Part shown: one piece after another, positions 48,385-59,379 of the stretch
How positions within the stretch are numbered: the first letter of the stretch is position 1
How the letters are laid out: each line of letters starts with the position of its first letter
NCBI RefSeq assembly: GCF_933775445.1
Contig: NC_065877.1
Coordinates: 13,950,001 to 14,014,000 of the forward strand
From: Argentina anserina
Lineage: Eukaryota; Streptophyta; Magnoliopsida; Rosales; Rosaceae
DNA: 64,000 nt
Reading direction: 5' to 3'
Notes under the pieces: model-generated
Seen by the model: only the letters and a program-made list of their open reading frames with translations
What the model was told of the DNA's origin: nothing
The model's database searches: none
Position numbers and translations under genes: made by a program

Positions 48385-50648
48385 CTAAGCATTTGTGTCT
48401 GGTCCAGCAGGTTTTGATGAATTGAGTAATGGCTGTAGAGCCTTCACAACAATTGTCATGTTTGGCCGGAAGTCAGCTTCATACTGCACACAAAGTGCTG
48501 CCACTGCTGCCAACTGAGAGATAATGTATGAAAATATAATGTCTTAGAATTAATGTTTTTCAAACATAAAACAAAGGAATATATGAAATAACTTTGGCTG
48601 AAATAACTTGAGATTTGTTCTTCCTTCCTAATTTCCTATGCTGTTCATCACAGTACATCTATTGACATGATCTAGAGGTAGGATGTGCCAAAACAAACCT
48701 TAGCAATCGCCTTTGGTGGGTAGTCGTTGTTTAGTTTGGGATCAACACACTGCTTCACTTTGTCCTCGCTCAATCTTGGAGTTGCCTGCAATGTTTTAAT
48801 GTACTTAAATTAGAATTTTTTGACTAAGTTCTGCTAAAATGAATGATTGTCTCAATCCAAAGTAGTGAGGTATGTATGTAAGAACGTACCCAGGTAACAA
48901 GACTCTGTTGTCCTTTTGGCATTGTATGGTCTACAGGTTTTCTTCCGGTCAAGAGCTCTAATAGAACAACCCCAAAACTGTAAACATCACTCTTCTGTGT
49001 TATCTGCCCCGTCATAGCATACCTGGTCAAAAGCAAAGATTTTATAAATGAAAAAATAAGGTAAATAAAAGACATGATGGAGATGGCAGAAACCAAGGCT
49101 CCTATTAGTGCTTACATAAAAGTATTCCCACATCTTACTAAGAAAACATTCAAATGAAAGAGTATTGTATGCTAGAAGTTATAATTTGACTCTTGCAACA
49201 TTTTCTCTAACCATTAGATGGGGTAGAACGTTTCAAATTAAAGCTAATGTAGAACCTTTAAACTACTAATGTGAAGTGGTTGTAGGAGATCAGGTGGTAG
49301 GTTTATATTCAACATTGAAGGAACAAGAATTGAAGCTTACTCAGGAGCATGATAGCCAAAGGTTCCCAAAACTCTAGTCGAATGAAGTCGTGCAGCTGTG
49401 TCTGATGACTGATTGGTCAAGTTGAAGTCTGCAATTTTCGCAACATGATCATCGAAGAGTAGCACATTGCTGGATCTGACATCCCGATGAACTATGGAAG
49501 GTTGAACCTTTTCATGCAGATACTCGAGGCCTTTGGCTGCACCATAGGCAATTTTAATTCTTTGATTCCAACTTAGAGCTGGACCAGGTTCAGCTCCTTG
49601 TACTCCTTTCCTTCCTGCATGGATTGATTATCACAACTAGTATAGGTATTAATTTCTAAAACACATCAGCTACAATTGCAACAACAAAAGGCAAAACAAA
49701 ATTCATATGAGCATACCATGCAATATGTCATGTAAAGACCCCATCTGTGCAAACTCGAAAACCAAAATTCGATTATTTCCGTCTAAGCAATACCCCATCA
49801 ACTCCACAAAATGGTCATGCTTAAGTCTTGATACTGTTGATAACTGCACAAGATTGACATAAAAATCACTGTAAATAAACTCAATCACCATTGTACATGC
49901 CGAACAAAATCTAATGCCTTGAAATCTTACTTGATATTGACCAAAAACAAAATCTTACTTGAGATCCAAAATCTGAGTCTGGCTCTCCTGAACCTGCATC
50001 CAACTTCTTAATTGCAACAGGCTTACCACTACTTAGTTTCGCATAGAAAACCCGACCATAAGAACCTTCCCCTATCAAAGCCTTTTGACCAAAGTTACCC
50101 GTTAGCCTATTTAACTCATCCAAAGGCATAGCCGGAATTTCAATAGGCAAGGCCTTTGCCGGAGCCCCACTTTTAACCGGATTGGAACTCCTTGGCTCTC
50201 CTCTGTCATTGCCTGTACAACATACGATGCTAAGGTTTATAGTGCTGGACAAAGTGCACAGTGAAACAATTGTTCATCAAGGTTGAGAAAATGTCGAGCA
50301 TATCACTAAATAATTTTCATTTCGTTAGTATTCTAGCTTGATATGTATTAATTTTTGACACAATAACCTACACTAATATGTTTATGTTAACAGTGTGCTC
50401 CTAAAGCTTAGTTTTTTTAACGTGATTGCTTGATGAAATGTCTCGCCATTTGGAAATGTTATAACGACAAATTCCGATTCGGCCACTGTAACATATACAT
50501 CAAATTAAATCAAAGAAAAGAAACAAATCGATAAAATGATACCTCCGCCTCCATATGCACCTCCACCGCCACCTCGGGGTGGAGCAGTTGTATATTGGTT
50601 AGGAGGGGGGCCGTAGTTTTCTTCCTCCGCACCGCCGCAGCACGACAT
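48385..50648 (-). CDS. PTI1-like: PTI1-like protein kinase (At2g41970 type)
   Basis: Seven exons on the minus strand: 50648-50543, 50212-49959, 49843-49717, 49614-49341, 49022-48890, 48785-48699 and 48513-48385. All introns are GT-AG; 1110 bp, 369 residues. The N-terminus [10 protein letters not shown] has Cys3/Cys4, likely S-acylation sites that place the kinase at the plasma membrane. Kinase landmarks: GEGSYG (83-88), VAIKK with Lys104, VHRDVRSSN with Asp207, ADFN at 224-227 where most kinases have [12 protein letters not shown] (246-254), and [25 protein letters not shown] and the GEPDSDF stretch are typical of this PTI1 branch. Related PTI1 kinases act downstream of AGC kinases in immune and oxidative signalling; the role of this gene is inferred. 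No breaks. Confidence 0.93.
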
Positions 50649-51819
50649 ATTTCAAACAATTTGTCTAGGCACAGCAATCTAGAAACCCATGCATGTACCC
50701 CAACAAATTATTATTCCTCCTCTTTAATCGCTATTTGCCACAAATCTGCATCACAGAATTCCCATATACTGTATATATGTTATAAAGATCTACACGAGAA
50801 GACCTAATGCCAGAAACCATGGATTTCACACAATGATAGAACAAATCTGATGATCATGATGATGAACAAGGAAAAGAGAATGAGACCTGGAAAGAGAAAC
50901 AATGGTGCGGAGAAGAAACAGAGGAATCAGAGAAGGCCAGGGAAGAAATGGTGGATAAAATGGTGAGGATCGATATGAGCTAGCTCTCTCTTTCTTTAGC
51001 GGGAAAGTCGGCCATTGGGGGAATTTAACCGCTAAAACGAACCATCCCTACGTGGCCTCACGTTTGCACGTCTTCCCCCTTCTATTATTTGCCTCTGCTC
51101 ACTTTGATACCCATTACCAAATCTTTTCTACCTCAATCATTAGCCGCCCGAATAAACTCATTTAATAATGTTCTTGACCGAAAATTGAAACAAAAATTGT
51201 TAGCTTCTCAAAAGAATAAATATTGCCCTCAGTTTCTTTTTCTTTGTTTTTTTTTTTTTGGATTAAATTGCCCTCAGTCTCTATAGGAGAAGAAAGTAAT
51301 GCAAAACCATACCCTTAAACACTAATCCCAGAAAAGTTTAAATCTCCCCAAAACCTCGAACCCTGTACATCTTCAGAGGACAATGGTCAAATTTGAGTGA
51401 TGAATATCCATGTAATTGAATAGAGACATGAAGAAATGATCGAATAAGTGGCACCGACCTATTCTCTATCAAGCCTGACCCAACTTTCTGAGGTAATTTG
51501 GATTTTGGACAAGAAATTAGATCTTGGAGCGGTAACTGAGTTCTGATCCGGTCTTGCAATTATGCAGTAGAAAGGAAAAAAAAACTAAAAAGATTAAAGA
51601 CCATATTTTAATCATTCAAATCATATTGCACAACCTGCCTCGATCACATTCTTGTTCTTGAAAAGAAAAGAAAAGCGACTGACATTCAAGAACAAATTCT
51701 AGTGTAAGCATAAAAGATCGAAAGATACATATTCAGTGAAGAATAAAGTTTCTACAATTCGACTGATCTTTCTTTACAGAATCATATGGCGAAACAAAAA
51801 ATATGTTGAATCTAATTAC
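50649..51819. promoter_or_regulatory. Upstream region of the PTI1-like kinase gene
   Basis: It contains the 5' UTR, possibly with a leader intron (an acceptor-like TTTCCAG on the minus strand near 50890), and the promoter. No other gene is supported. Short frames at 51089-51559 lack recognisable motifs. Confidence 0.4.
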
Positions 51820-51999
51820 TGTTGGGCGGAGAGATTCCATATTTTTGAAAATGACAAATAAAATAAAGCTTATAAGTGGGTGAATAATACTCAATTGTAC
51901 TCAGGTATTTTGTAATTAAAACCCAACACCTGTGAGGTGACTAAATTGGAACAATATCGGTACAGTTAGTCCACATGTCATGCTTGTCGTTATTTAACA
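51820..51999 (+). repeat. 5' LTR of the non-autonomous element
   Basis: 180 bp, TGTTGGGCGG...TTTAACA. It shares long words with the second LTR (GACAAATAAAATAAA, TTTTGTAATTAAAACC, GTCCACATGTCATGCTTGTC-like) with scattered substitutions, so the insertion is not recent. Confidence 0.85.
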
Positions 52000-52011
52000 T
52001 AATATCAAAGC

Positions 52012-53648
52012 GGGTCACTCTCCAGTCGCGCCTCCAATCTATCATGGGCCCAAGTTGAGTGTCACTTTATCATGAGTCTGAGATGGATTTCATTATCATG
52101 TCATCAGAGGGTTTCTAATTGCATTGTCACCAAGTGGCGTTGATTACTTAACCTTAGTTTATTTCATCTCAGTGTGTGGGATGTTAATCTGTCACGTGCG
52201 GTGTGAGTCTCGAGAATTTTACCGTACTAACTTTAGAGGTTACAACAAAGTTAGTAATTGTTGGTAAAGTTCTAAAGTAACACGTCATTTCTTCTTACAA
52301 CCATTTCTTAACTTGCTCAACTTTTCAATTTCAACCTACGAAAATTAAGTTCATGTCGTTACGAGTTCACCGGTACTTTCGGAATATTTTTCTGAGCTTC
52401 GAACTATTTATTTTGATTTTTCAAAGTTTGGTAATCTTGGAAAATCATTTCCTTTTATTCAGAAAATTGGTGAAGAGATCTTAGTCATTTGCCTCATCCA
52501 CTTTTTCTCAAATTTGATCCTAGCCCCCCATTCTAATTACTTTTCCTTTCATTTAAAATTCTGACCAAGGCTTTTAATTCTAGCCTTTGGATCAAGACCT
52601 CACCTTTTAATCTCCACCATCCATTACCTTATTTAAAAGGAGAGAAAGTCAGCATTTTGGTCAAAAGACCAAAGCCACACCGAAATAGCTTCTTCCCTCC
52701 TTTGCGTTTTCTCTCTTTCAGACCCGACAACCCGCCAAGGAGGAGACAGGTTGACCTGGATTTTCCGGCCAACTCCGACTACCGCACGACACCAGCAACT
52801 CTAGATCGGCCTACCTCGACGGCGCTATCCTCCCTATGCCGACATGCAGATGATTGGAGCAGAGACCAAAGAGTTGGAAAGTCGAGTTCTCCGCCTCCAT
52901 TGTTCATCATCTTCCAATTCGATGGGATTATGATTCTCTACGGTTTCTAGGTAAGAAATAACTTACCTATTGTCAAAATCTATACTTCCTTGTAATTTAG
53001 ATTCTCCTCTGATTCTCTAGCTCTCACTTTGATTTATTTGAACCCATTTTGAATTCACTCTTTTTCTGCATGTTCTTACCAGCAACGTCTTCATTGAAAT
53101 CCTCCCTTTTAGCTCTTTAAATCGATCAAGGACTTAAAATCTCCTTTTGGAACCAAACAAGATTTGAGCCACAGAGGTAAGCTTCACTGTTTCAAAATTC
53201 GAGAAGTTTACGTTTATGGGTTTAGGACCTTGCGTTGATCATTCACGTCTTGATTTAAGAGTTAAAAAGGTAGCAGCAGGTCATTCGATCTCATAATCGA
53301 ATACAAGAAGTTGGAATTTGGTGATTACACAGTATGGGTGTCCTGAGCAGCACCTGAGTTCATATAAGAGCCAAATTCGGTGAGCTTCTTGGTCCTCTAC
53401 TCCTTTCTCTGCGTATTTGTATCCAAATTCTAACCTACTGCATCGATTCCAGATTAGGAAAGAACTGAAAGAGAGCAGCAGAGCATCATTGGGCAGTGAG
53501 ATTAAAGCATAGAGGGGTTGGAAGCTAACAACGTCGACTCATATTTTCTAGAAATTATAGAGGTAAATTCCATAATTCTTTGGGAATTTACCTCATTTGA
53601 TTTTAAGTTGGAATTGAAGATATGAATCAAATAGCCAAGTTGTTATCT
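52012..53648. other. Interior of the non-autonomous LTR element, left part
   Basis: No gag-pol motif. At 52630-53560 the sequence looks like a leader with repeated GTAAG-type donors (52950, 53180, 53562) and a proline/arginine-rich frame at 52657-52950, reminiscent of a captured gene 5' end or of another LTR leader. I cannot name a source gene. Confidence 0.4.
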
Positions 53649-55981
53649 GTTATGACCCGAATTGTTTTGCCTTTTTTCCATGTTGAGAATCGTACTAAGT
53701 GTCGCGATTCTAAAAGTTGACTCTTCGACGCATAAGTTTTTCAGGAAAACTTCATTCACGAAAGTTGTAGGGCTCATCAATATACGATTTCGTAAACACG
53801 CTGCAGGCCCAAATCAGAGTTCGTATGAGGAAGTTACGAATAAAAAAAGTGGGTGAATTTTAGAAAATAGTATAAATAGGGGGTAAAATCAGAAAAAAGG
53901 AGGGGAGGAAAAATAGAAACCGTCAGGCTACTATTCACCTGAGGTGAACCCCGATTCACCACCGTCGGTCCTCCCTCCTCTGGTCACCACTCTGGCCGCC
54001 ACTGGTCGCGTCTTGGAGCTTGGATTGTCGCCTTTCGTTTGGGATAGGTTTCACAGTTCCTAGCTCCGCAGAAAGGGAGAATTGCGGCGAGAAGCTCCAC
54101 TGGCGTCGTATGCACCTTTGATCGGAACTCTCTCCTCCAGCCGCCATAGCTCGAGTTTCTTGAGGGTTTTGAAGGTATCATCTCCAGCAACAAATCCTCC
54201 AAAGGAATTGAACCAACTCGCTTTCAGGTAAGAGAATCAATGATTTGAAATTTTTCATGAATTTGGGTTTTTCTAGTTGTATTCGATTGAGGTGTTAGAC
54301 TCAGATTTCGCCTTAGTTGTGAACTAGAAAGTTGTTAGAAATATTTCTTAGATTGTGGTGATGAAATTTGGTAACCATTGGTGGTCACCAGAACAGTGGC
54401 AGCGTCGCCACTGCCGGTGGCGCGTGGCGCCGGAATCTAGCCAAGTTTTGGGGTTTATAATAACCCTCTCGGTGTATGGAATTCACGAATAGATTCCAAA
54501 ATATGGATTGTCGGATTGTTAATTGTGAAATTCAACCCGTTGGATTGTTTTTGTTTTCGTCCTAGAGAGCGAAGATTAATTAATCGGATTTACCAGATGT
54601 GTTGGTTATTTAATTACTCGAGAATGAAATTTTTGACTTATTTTTTCGATCATATTTGTGCTATACCTTAGTTAATTGAACTACGAATGGCTTGATCCAT
54701 TTTAAAGGGTATGTAGGCAGCCCAACCAAGGTTTGGGTGTAGCCACAAATATTCTAGATTAGAATATGAGTTATTATTAATTTAAATCAGATTTTTATTG
54801 CGTAAATATGTTAGTTTTGGGTCGGGTTGTTTCATTATCTTATAAGTTTGTACGACTATTTCGGGTTTTGGATGCTTGGTAACGGCTTAAGCTGAGCGAA
54901 GGCAGGATCATGGATTGAGCATGGTTGTGCATCATTTCCAAGTAGGGTGAGCTAACCCCCTTTGTGTATTTCGTGCCCAATAAAAATTCATTGTCTATGA
55001 CTCGGTGATGTTTATTGTTGGAAATGCATATATGATTTTAGAAATGCTAAAACTCGAGAATAGGCAGATAGATTGTGAGTGAATATACTGAGAGTGTATG
55101 AGGCCATGTAATCTGGTAACCCCTCGGTGTCGAAAACTGTAAACCTCCGGAGGGGCAATGCCCTGTTTATTATTAGATCCATACCTTACAATATTATTGA
55201 GGGCATTTCATTAAATGAATACTCTCACTCCTTTGTTGTTTCAACAAAGGCAGTCGGCCTCGACTTAAAAGGTGACTCATTCGTCTCTTAATCGTTAGGA
55301 TCGGTCATCACTGACTTGATATTATTGATGGTCATCATGCATGTTTTGCATTGTTTTCTTAGTGATTATTAAACTTAGCATGTTTCATATTAATGATTTT
55401 AAAGAGCATGCTCATATCTAAATGTTTTAAGTTTTCATAAAACTTAGCAAACCTTACTTTTAAACCACATTGGTGGGGTAGCCCCTATTGGGTGAGTGAG
55501 GACGAAGCTCACCCCTACTTTAGATTCCTTGTATCTAGATTTATTTTCGGGGCTTAGGATACATGAAGTTGGGAGTACATCTCATTTGAATCTAAGATGT
55601 TTAGACTAGTCCTTTGTCTATTATTTGTTATTGATGTTTGTATATTGAACCTCTTATTGCGAGGCTGTGATTTCATTTCTGTCACTATTCTTTTTTATTT
55701 TGGGTTGCATGTATTACTTTTAGTTATGGGCTAATGACACCCACTTCTACTTCTGTTTGAAACAGTGTTGTACAACTTGCGTATATCTTAATAAATGTTC
55801 TTTTGTGTTATAAATGTAAAGGTTTCTTTCATTGTAAACTTATCAGCTTGTTTCCTTTCGCGAAAACTTTAAACACCTTTTTAGTCATCGAGTTTTCAAG
55901 TCGAACTACGTTCGTTTGTTCACTTGTTAACTTTCTATTTTACCATTCCAATACGGCCATTTTTTCTTCTGGGATGTGACA
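53649..55981 (+). mobile_element. LTR-like unit nested in the element (2.3 kb)
   Basis: Starts TGTTATGACCCGAA and ends GGGATGTGACA, an imperfect TG...CA inverted pair similar to the ends of the 19322-22310 LTR. It has a TATA box in plus orientation (TATAAATAGG, 53871-53880) about 220 bp from its start. A GC-rich patch and conserved words downstream ('cctccggaggggcaatgccc', 'gtgagtgaggacgaagctcacc') follow the same general plan as that LTR in opposite orientation. Outer 5-mers (TTATC and TGCAA) do not match, so it may be part of the host element rather than a clean insertion. Confidence 0.55.
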
Positions 55982-56017
55982 TGCAAACTTAAAAATTAGG
56001 TTGCATGTGAGGGGACG

Positions 56018-56197
56018 TGTTGGAGATGAGAGATTCCACATTTGTAAGGTGACAAATAAAATAAAACTCATAAGTGGTTGGATAATACATAATTGTACCG
56101 AGATATTTTGTAATTAAAACCAAACACATGTGAGCTGACTAAATTGAGACAGTATCGATATAGTTAATCCACGAGTCACGCTTGTCGCTGTTTAACA
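56018..56197 (+). repeat. 3' LTR of the non-autonomous element
   Basis: 180 bp, TGTTGGAGATGAGAG...TTTAACA, the same length as the left LTR and aligned to it without large gaps. Confidence 0.85.
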
Positions 56198-56243
56198 AGA
56201 CGTGTTGAACACAACAGAAAATTTAAATTCTAATGGTTAATTC

Positions 56244-56612
56244 TCAATTTTCAATTCTTGACGATCTGATGAAGTACCGTCTCAAAGGTCTCCGTAGAGC
56301 ATGATTCATGAAGCGCAATCGGCTCACCATATCTTCGATCGACCACAAACAATTCATGTTTCTTGATGAGTTCTTGGAGCCTTGGGTGATTGAAGTATGG
56401 TGCTTGAGGGGAACCCAGTATTTGTTCTCCTGATCCTGTTTGCCCACCCATACACTTATGCAACCTTCCGGAGTTGAACCCCAGTACCTTTTCTCGAATA
56501 ATCTCTCGTCCTGGTCATCGTCATGCACCAACAACTTTTCGCGATCATATGACTTCTTGGAGTGGCTTCCTCGTATCTTGTTGATAAGAGCTTCAGGAAT
56601 CACGAACCTCAT
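56244..56612 (-). pseudogene. SAUR-like gene copy A, frameshifted
   Basis: Starts MRFVIPEALINKIRGSHSKK and has the SAUR core GSTPEGCISVWVG...KYWVPLK. Then the frame breaks near 56398-56402. The rest of the core (YFNHPRLQELIKKHE...ETFETVLHQIVKN) continues in another frame down to about 56251. The 5 bases at the break differ from the intact copy by a net frame change. The five-block order (Gly-Cys entry, VxVG, VP, NHP, then a Cys/Phe tail) is that of SAUR auxin-responsive proteins. Product truncated or altered after the break. Confidence 0.75.
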
Positions 56613-56715
56613 CTTGGAGTATGGTAGAGTGGTAGTCGTAGGCTTGGAAAGATTAGAGATGGAAGTTTGTATGAAATAACTGGTGATCTAATTAGGGTAA
56701 AATTGGAAAACTGTA

Positions 56716-56905
56716 TGACCCAAGGAAAACTGGATCACCTGTTCTTGGATCAAACACAAGTTTTTGGTGTTTCTTGCAGAGTTCTCCAAGCTTTCAGTTT
56801 AGGTAGTACTTGAAGGGAACCCAGTATTTCTTCTCTTCTTTGACCACCACGAATTCAATACAACCTTCTGTAGTTGAACCACACCCCTTCTCGAATATAC
56901 AAAAA
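56716..56905 (-). pseudogene. SAUR-like gene copy B, fragment
   Basis: The minus strand reads FEKGCGSTTEGCIEFVVVKEEKKYWVPFKYYLN, a stop, then KLGELCKKHQKLVFDPRTGDP. These are the middle SAUR blocks. The N-terminal MRFV part and the C-terminal LHQIVKN part are absent, and one internal stop is present. It lies between copies A and C in the same orientation. Confidence 0.7.
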
Positions 56906-56918
56906 TTAATTTAACTCA

Positions 56919-57281
56919 TCATTGATTTTTGACAATTTGATGAAGTAACTGCTCAAAGGTCTTCGTAGAGCATGATTCATGAAGCACAATCGGCTCACCA
57001 GTTCTTCGATCAACATATCTTTCATGCGTCTTGATGAGTTCTTGGAGCTCTGACACCCGGAAGCACTTGCTGGGAACCAAGTATTCCTTCTCCTCTTGGC
57101 CCACAACAAACTCCCAACAATTTTCTAGAGTTGAACCCCGCTTCTTCTTCCAGTACTTCTTGTCAAATATACTCTCGACCTGGTCAGGATCATGCACCAA
57201 CAGCTTTTCGCGATCGCATGACTTCTTGGAGTGGCTTCTTCGTATCTTGTCGATCAGAGATGAAGAAATCACGAACCTCAT
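56919..57281 (-). CDS. SAUR-like protein, copy C, intact frame
   Basis: Single exon, 120 residues, starting MRFVISSSLIDKIRRSHSKK. Blocks: GSTLENCWEFVVGQEEKEYLVP (about 50-75), a divergent FRVSELQELIKTHE in place of the usual NHP block, RTGEPIVLHESCSTKTFEQLLHQIVKNQ at the end. SAURs are small intronless auxin-induced proteins that promote cell expansion by inhibiting PP2C.D phosphatases; members differ. The ATG at 57281 is preferred because copy A starts at the same residue. An ATG 22 codons upstream (57347) lies inside the copia LTR and would be an artefact. The LTR of a copia element starts 10 bp upstream of this ATG, so normal expression is doubtful. Confidence 0.72.
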   Translation of the reverse strand: MRFVISSSLIDKIRRSHSKKSCDREKLLVHDPDQVESIFDKKYWKKKRGSTLENCWEFVVGQEEKEYLVPSKCFRVSELQELIKTHERYVDRRTGEPIVLHESCSTKTFEQLLHQIVKNQ

Positions 57282-57290
57282 CCTGGTGTC

Positions 57291-57467
57291 AGTTAAAATT
57301 AAAATGCTATATTGATTGTTTGATATTGATTGATTATCTTGATACAAGTCTAGCTATTTATAGGAAATGAATTAGACAATGACATTGCTGTTAGCACTAT
57401 CTCTAATGATGAATCTAGTTGTTCTACCACCATGTTTGTTGCTTTACACAGCTCACTCATGCTAACA
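57291..57467 (-). repeat. 3' LTR of the copia element (177 bp)
   Basis: Plus strand AGTTAAAATT...GCTAACA. It carries an extra 14-bp segment (TTGATTGTTTGATA-like, near 57313-57330) relative to the other LTR. Confidence 0.92.
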
Positions 57468-57474
57468 CTCCCCC

Positions 57475-59379
57475 TCAAGTTGGCGCATACACATCAACCA
57501 TGCCCAACTTGCAAAATGAGTCATAAAAAACCTTCTTAGACACTCCTTTGGTGAGTATATCCGCAAGTTGCTCTTCTGTAGGAACAAACGGAAAGCAAAT
57601 GATCTTAGCGTCTAACTTCTCTTTCATAAAGTGACGATCAACCTCTACATGTTTTTTACGATCATGCTGCACAGGATTCTGTGAAATATCAATAGCTGCC
57701 TTGTTGTCACAGTACAGCTGTATAGCACACTTAAGTTTAACACCCAAATCGTGTAGTAAATTCCTAAGCCATAACAACTTGCACACTCCCTGAGACATAC
57801 CTCTGTATTCTGCTTCAGCACTAGATCGAGCTACCACATTTTGTTTCTTACTCCTCCACGTAACAAGATTACCTCCAACAAAGGTAAAATACCCTGATGT
57901 GGACCTCCAATCTGTAATATTTCTAGCCCAGTCTGCATCTGTGAAACCACAGACCTCAAGGATATTGTTGTGATTAGAAAACATTACTCCTCTCCCCGGG
58001 GCTGACTTCAAGTACCTCAAGATCCTTACAACAGCATCCATGTGGTCCTCACTGGGATTATGCATGAACTGACTTACTACACTTACTGCATACACAACAT
58101 CTGGTCTGGTATGTGATAGATAAATCAGGCGTCCAACTAGCCTCTGATAACGAGGTTTGTCAGTAGGGATTTGATCTAGATACTCTGCTAACCGATGGTT
58201 CTGCTCAATAGGAGTATCAATGGGAGTGCAGTCCAACATACCTATCTCCGTTAGTAGATCAAGGATGTACTTTCTCTGACACAGATAGATACCATTACTT
58301 CCCCGGGCTACCTTAATGCCCAAGAAGTACTTGAGTGTACCTAGGTCTTTCATCTCAAACTCTGTGGCTAGCTGCTTTTGTAATCTGTCCACCTCAATAG
58401 TATCATTACCAGTAACTATCATATCGTCAACATATATGATTAGGGATGTTACCTTCCCTTGTTGGTGTTTGAGAAATAATGTGTGGTCTGAATTACTCTG
58501 CATGTAGCCAATTTTTCTTATGAATTGTGAAAATCTTCCAAACCAAGCACGAGGAGACTGTTTAAGACCATACAATGACTTTCTCAACCTGCATACAAAG
58601 TTATCTGGAGAAGCTGCCACATATCCAGGAGGAAAATCCATATACACTTCCTCTGTAAGTTCTCCATGAATGAATGCATTTTTAACCTCATACTGTCTAA
58701 GTGGCCAGTTTAAGGTAGCAGCAAAGGAGAGCAATACCCGAATAGTATTCATTTTTGCAACTAGTGCAAATGTCTCATCATAGTCTATGCCATATGTTTG
58801 GGTGAACCCTTTTGCTACTAGGCGTGCTTTATATCGGCTTACTGATCCATCTGGATTATGCTTCACTGTAAACACCCAACGACATCCCACTGTCTTCTTG
58901 CCATGTGGTGGAGAGACAAGCTCCCAAGTGTTGTTCTTCTGTAATGCTTCCATCTCTTCCTCCATCGCTTTCAGCCATTTTGTATCTCCCAATGCATTAT
59001 GCACTTTGTTAGGTATTGATATAGTAGAAATTTGATTCACAAATGATTCATATGACTTAGACAATCTTTTGGTAGACATAAAATTTGCCATAGGATACTT
59101 AGCTTTAGCCTGAAGGGTAGGTTCATATTTTTTTTTTGGCTGACCTCGAGTAGACCTATTTGGCAAGACATATTGTCTATTATTAGCTTCCCTAGTATTA
59201 GCCCTAATAGAATGACTAACCTCAGGTGAGTGATCTTCTATACCAGGGGAACATTGGTCAGGGGTATAAACAACAGTATGGGAGGCATGAGGGGCAGTTA
59301 TGCTGTCAGCTTTCAGTTCCTGAATCTCTGGAGTGACTTCACTACCAGAATCATCTGATGGTGCATGTGTGGCTGACAC
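57475..59379 (-). pseudogene. Copia reverse transcriptase and RNase H frame
   Basis: A 634-codon open stretch. RT: ALQKNNTWELVSPP, GCRWVFTVKHNPDGS, RYKARLVAKGFTQTYGIDYDETFALVAK, SLYGLKQSPRAWF, and the catalytic box IIYVDDMIVTG. RNase H: GFTDADWARN, VARSSAEAEYRGM and YCDNKAAIDISQNPV with its acidic residues, ending at DILTKGV. This half is intact. It is separated from the integrase by a frameshift at about 59395, and its ORF-track start is a GTG inside the polyprotein, not a real initiator. Confidence 0.93.

Larger units (their letters stand above)
51820..56197 (+). mobile_element. Non-autonomous LTR retroelement (TRIM/LARD-like), 4.4 kb
   Basis: Two direct LTRs of 180 bp, 51820-51999 and 56018-56197, start TGTTGG and end TTTAACA. 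Right after the first lies TAATATCAAAGC (52000-52011), three G-to-A changes from the common initiator-Met primer site TGGTATCAGAGC. Right before the second lies a purine-rich tract (TGTGAGGGGAC, 56006-56016). So LTR, PBS, PPT and LTR are all present without gag-pol. Flanking 5-mers differ (ATTAC and AGACG), so no target duplication is preserved. The interior holds a second LTR-like unit. Confidence 0.82.

Noticed and set aside
53662..54202. Small frames on both strands in the nested LTR-like unit
   Set aside because: They follow a TATA box and a GC-rich patch in an LTR and have no recognisable motif.
57282..57347. Upstream start for SAUR copy C adding 22 residues
   Set aside because: These codons lie in the copia LTR and TSD, while the sister copy starts at MRFVI. 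The extension can only arise from the insertion.
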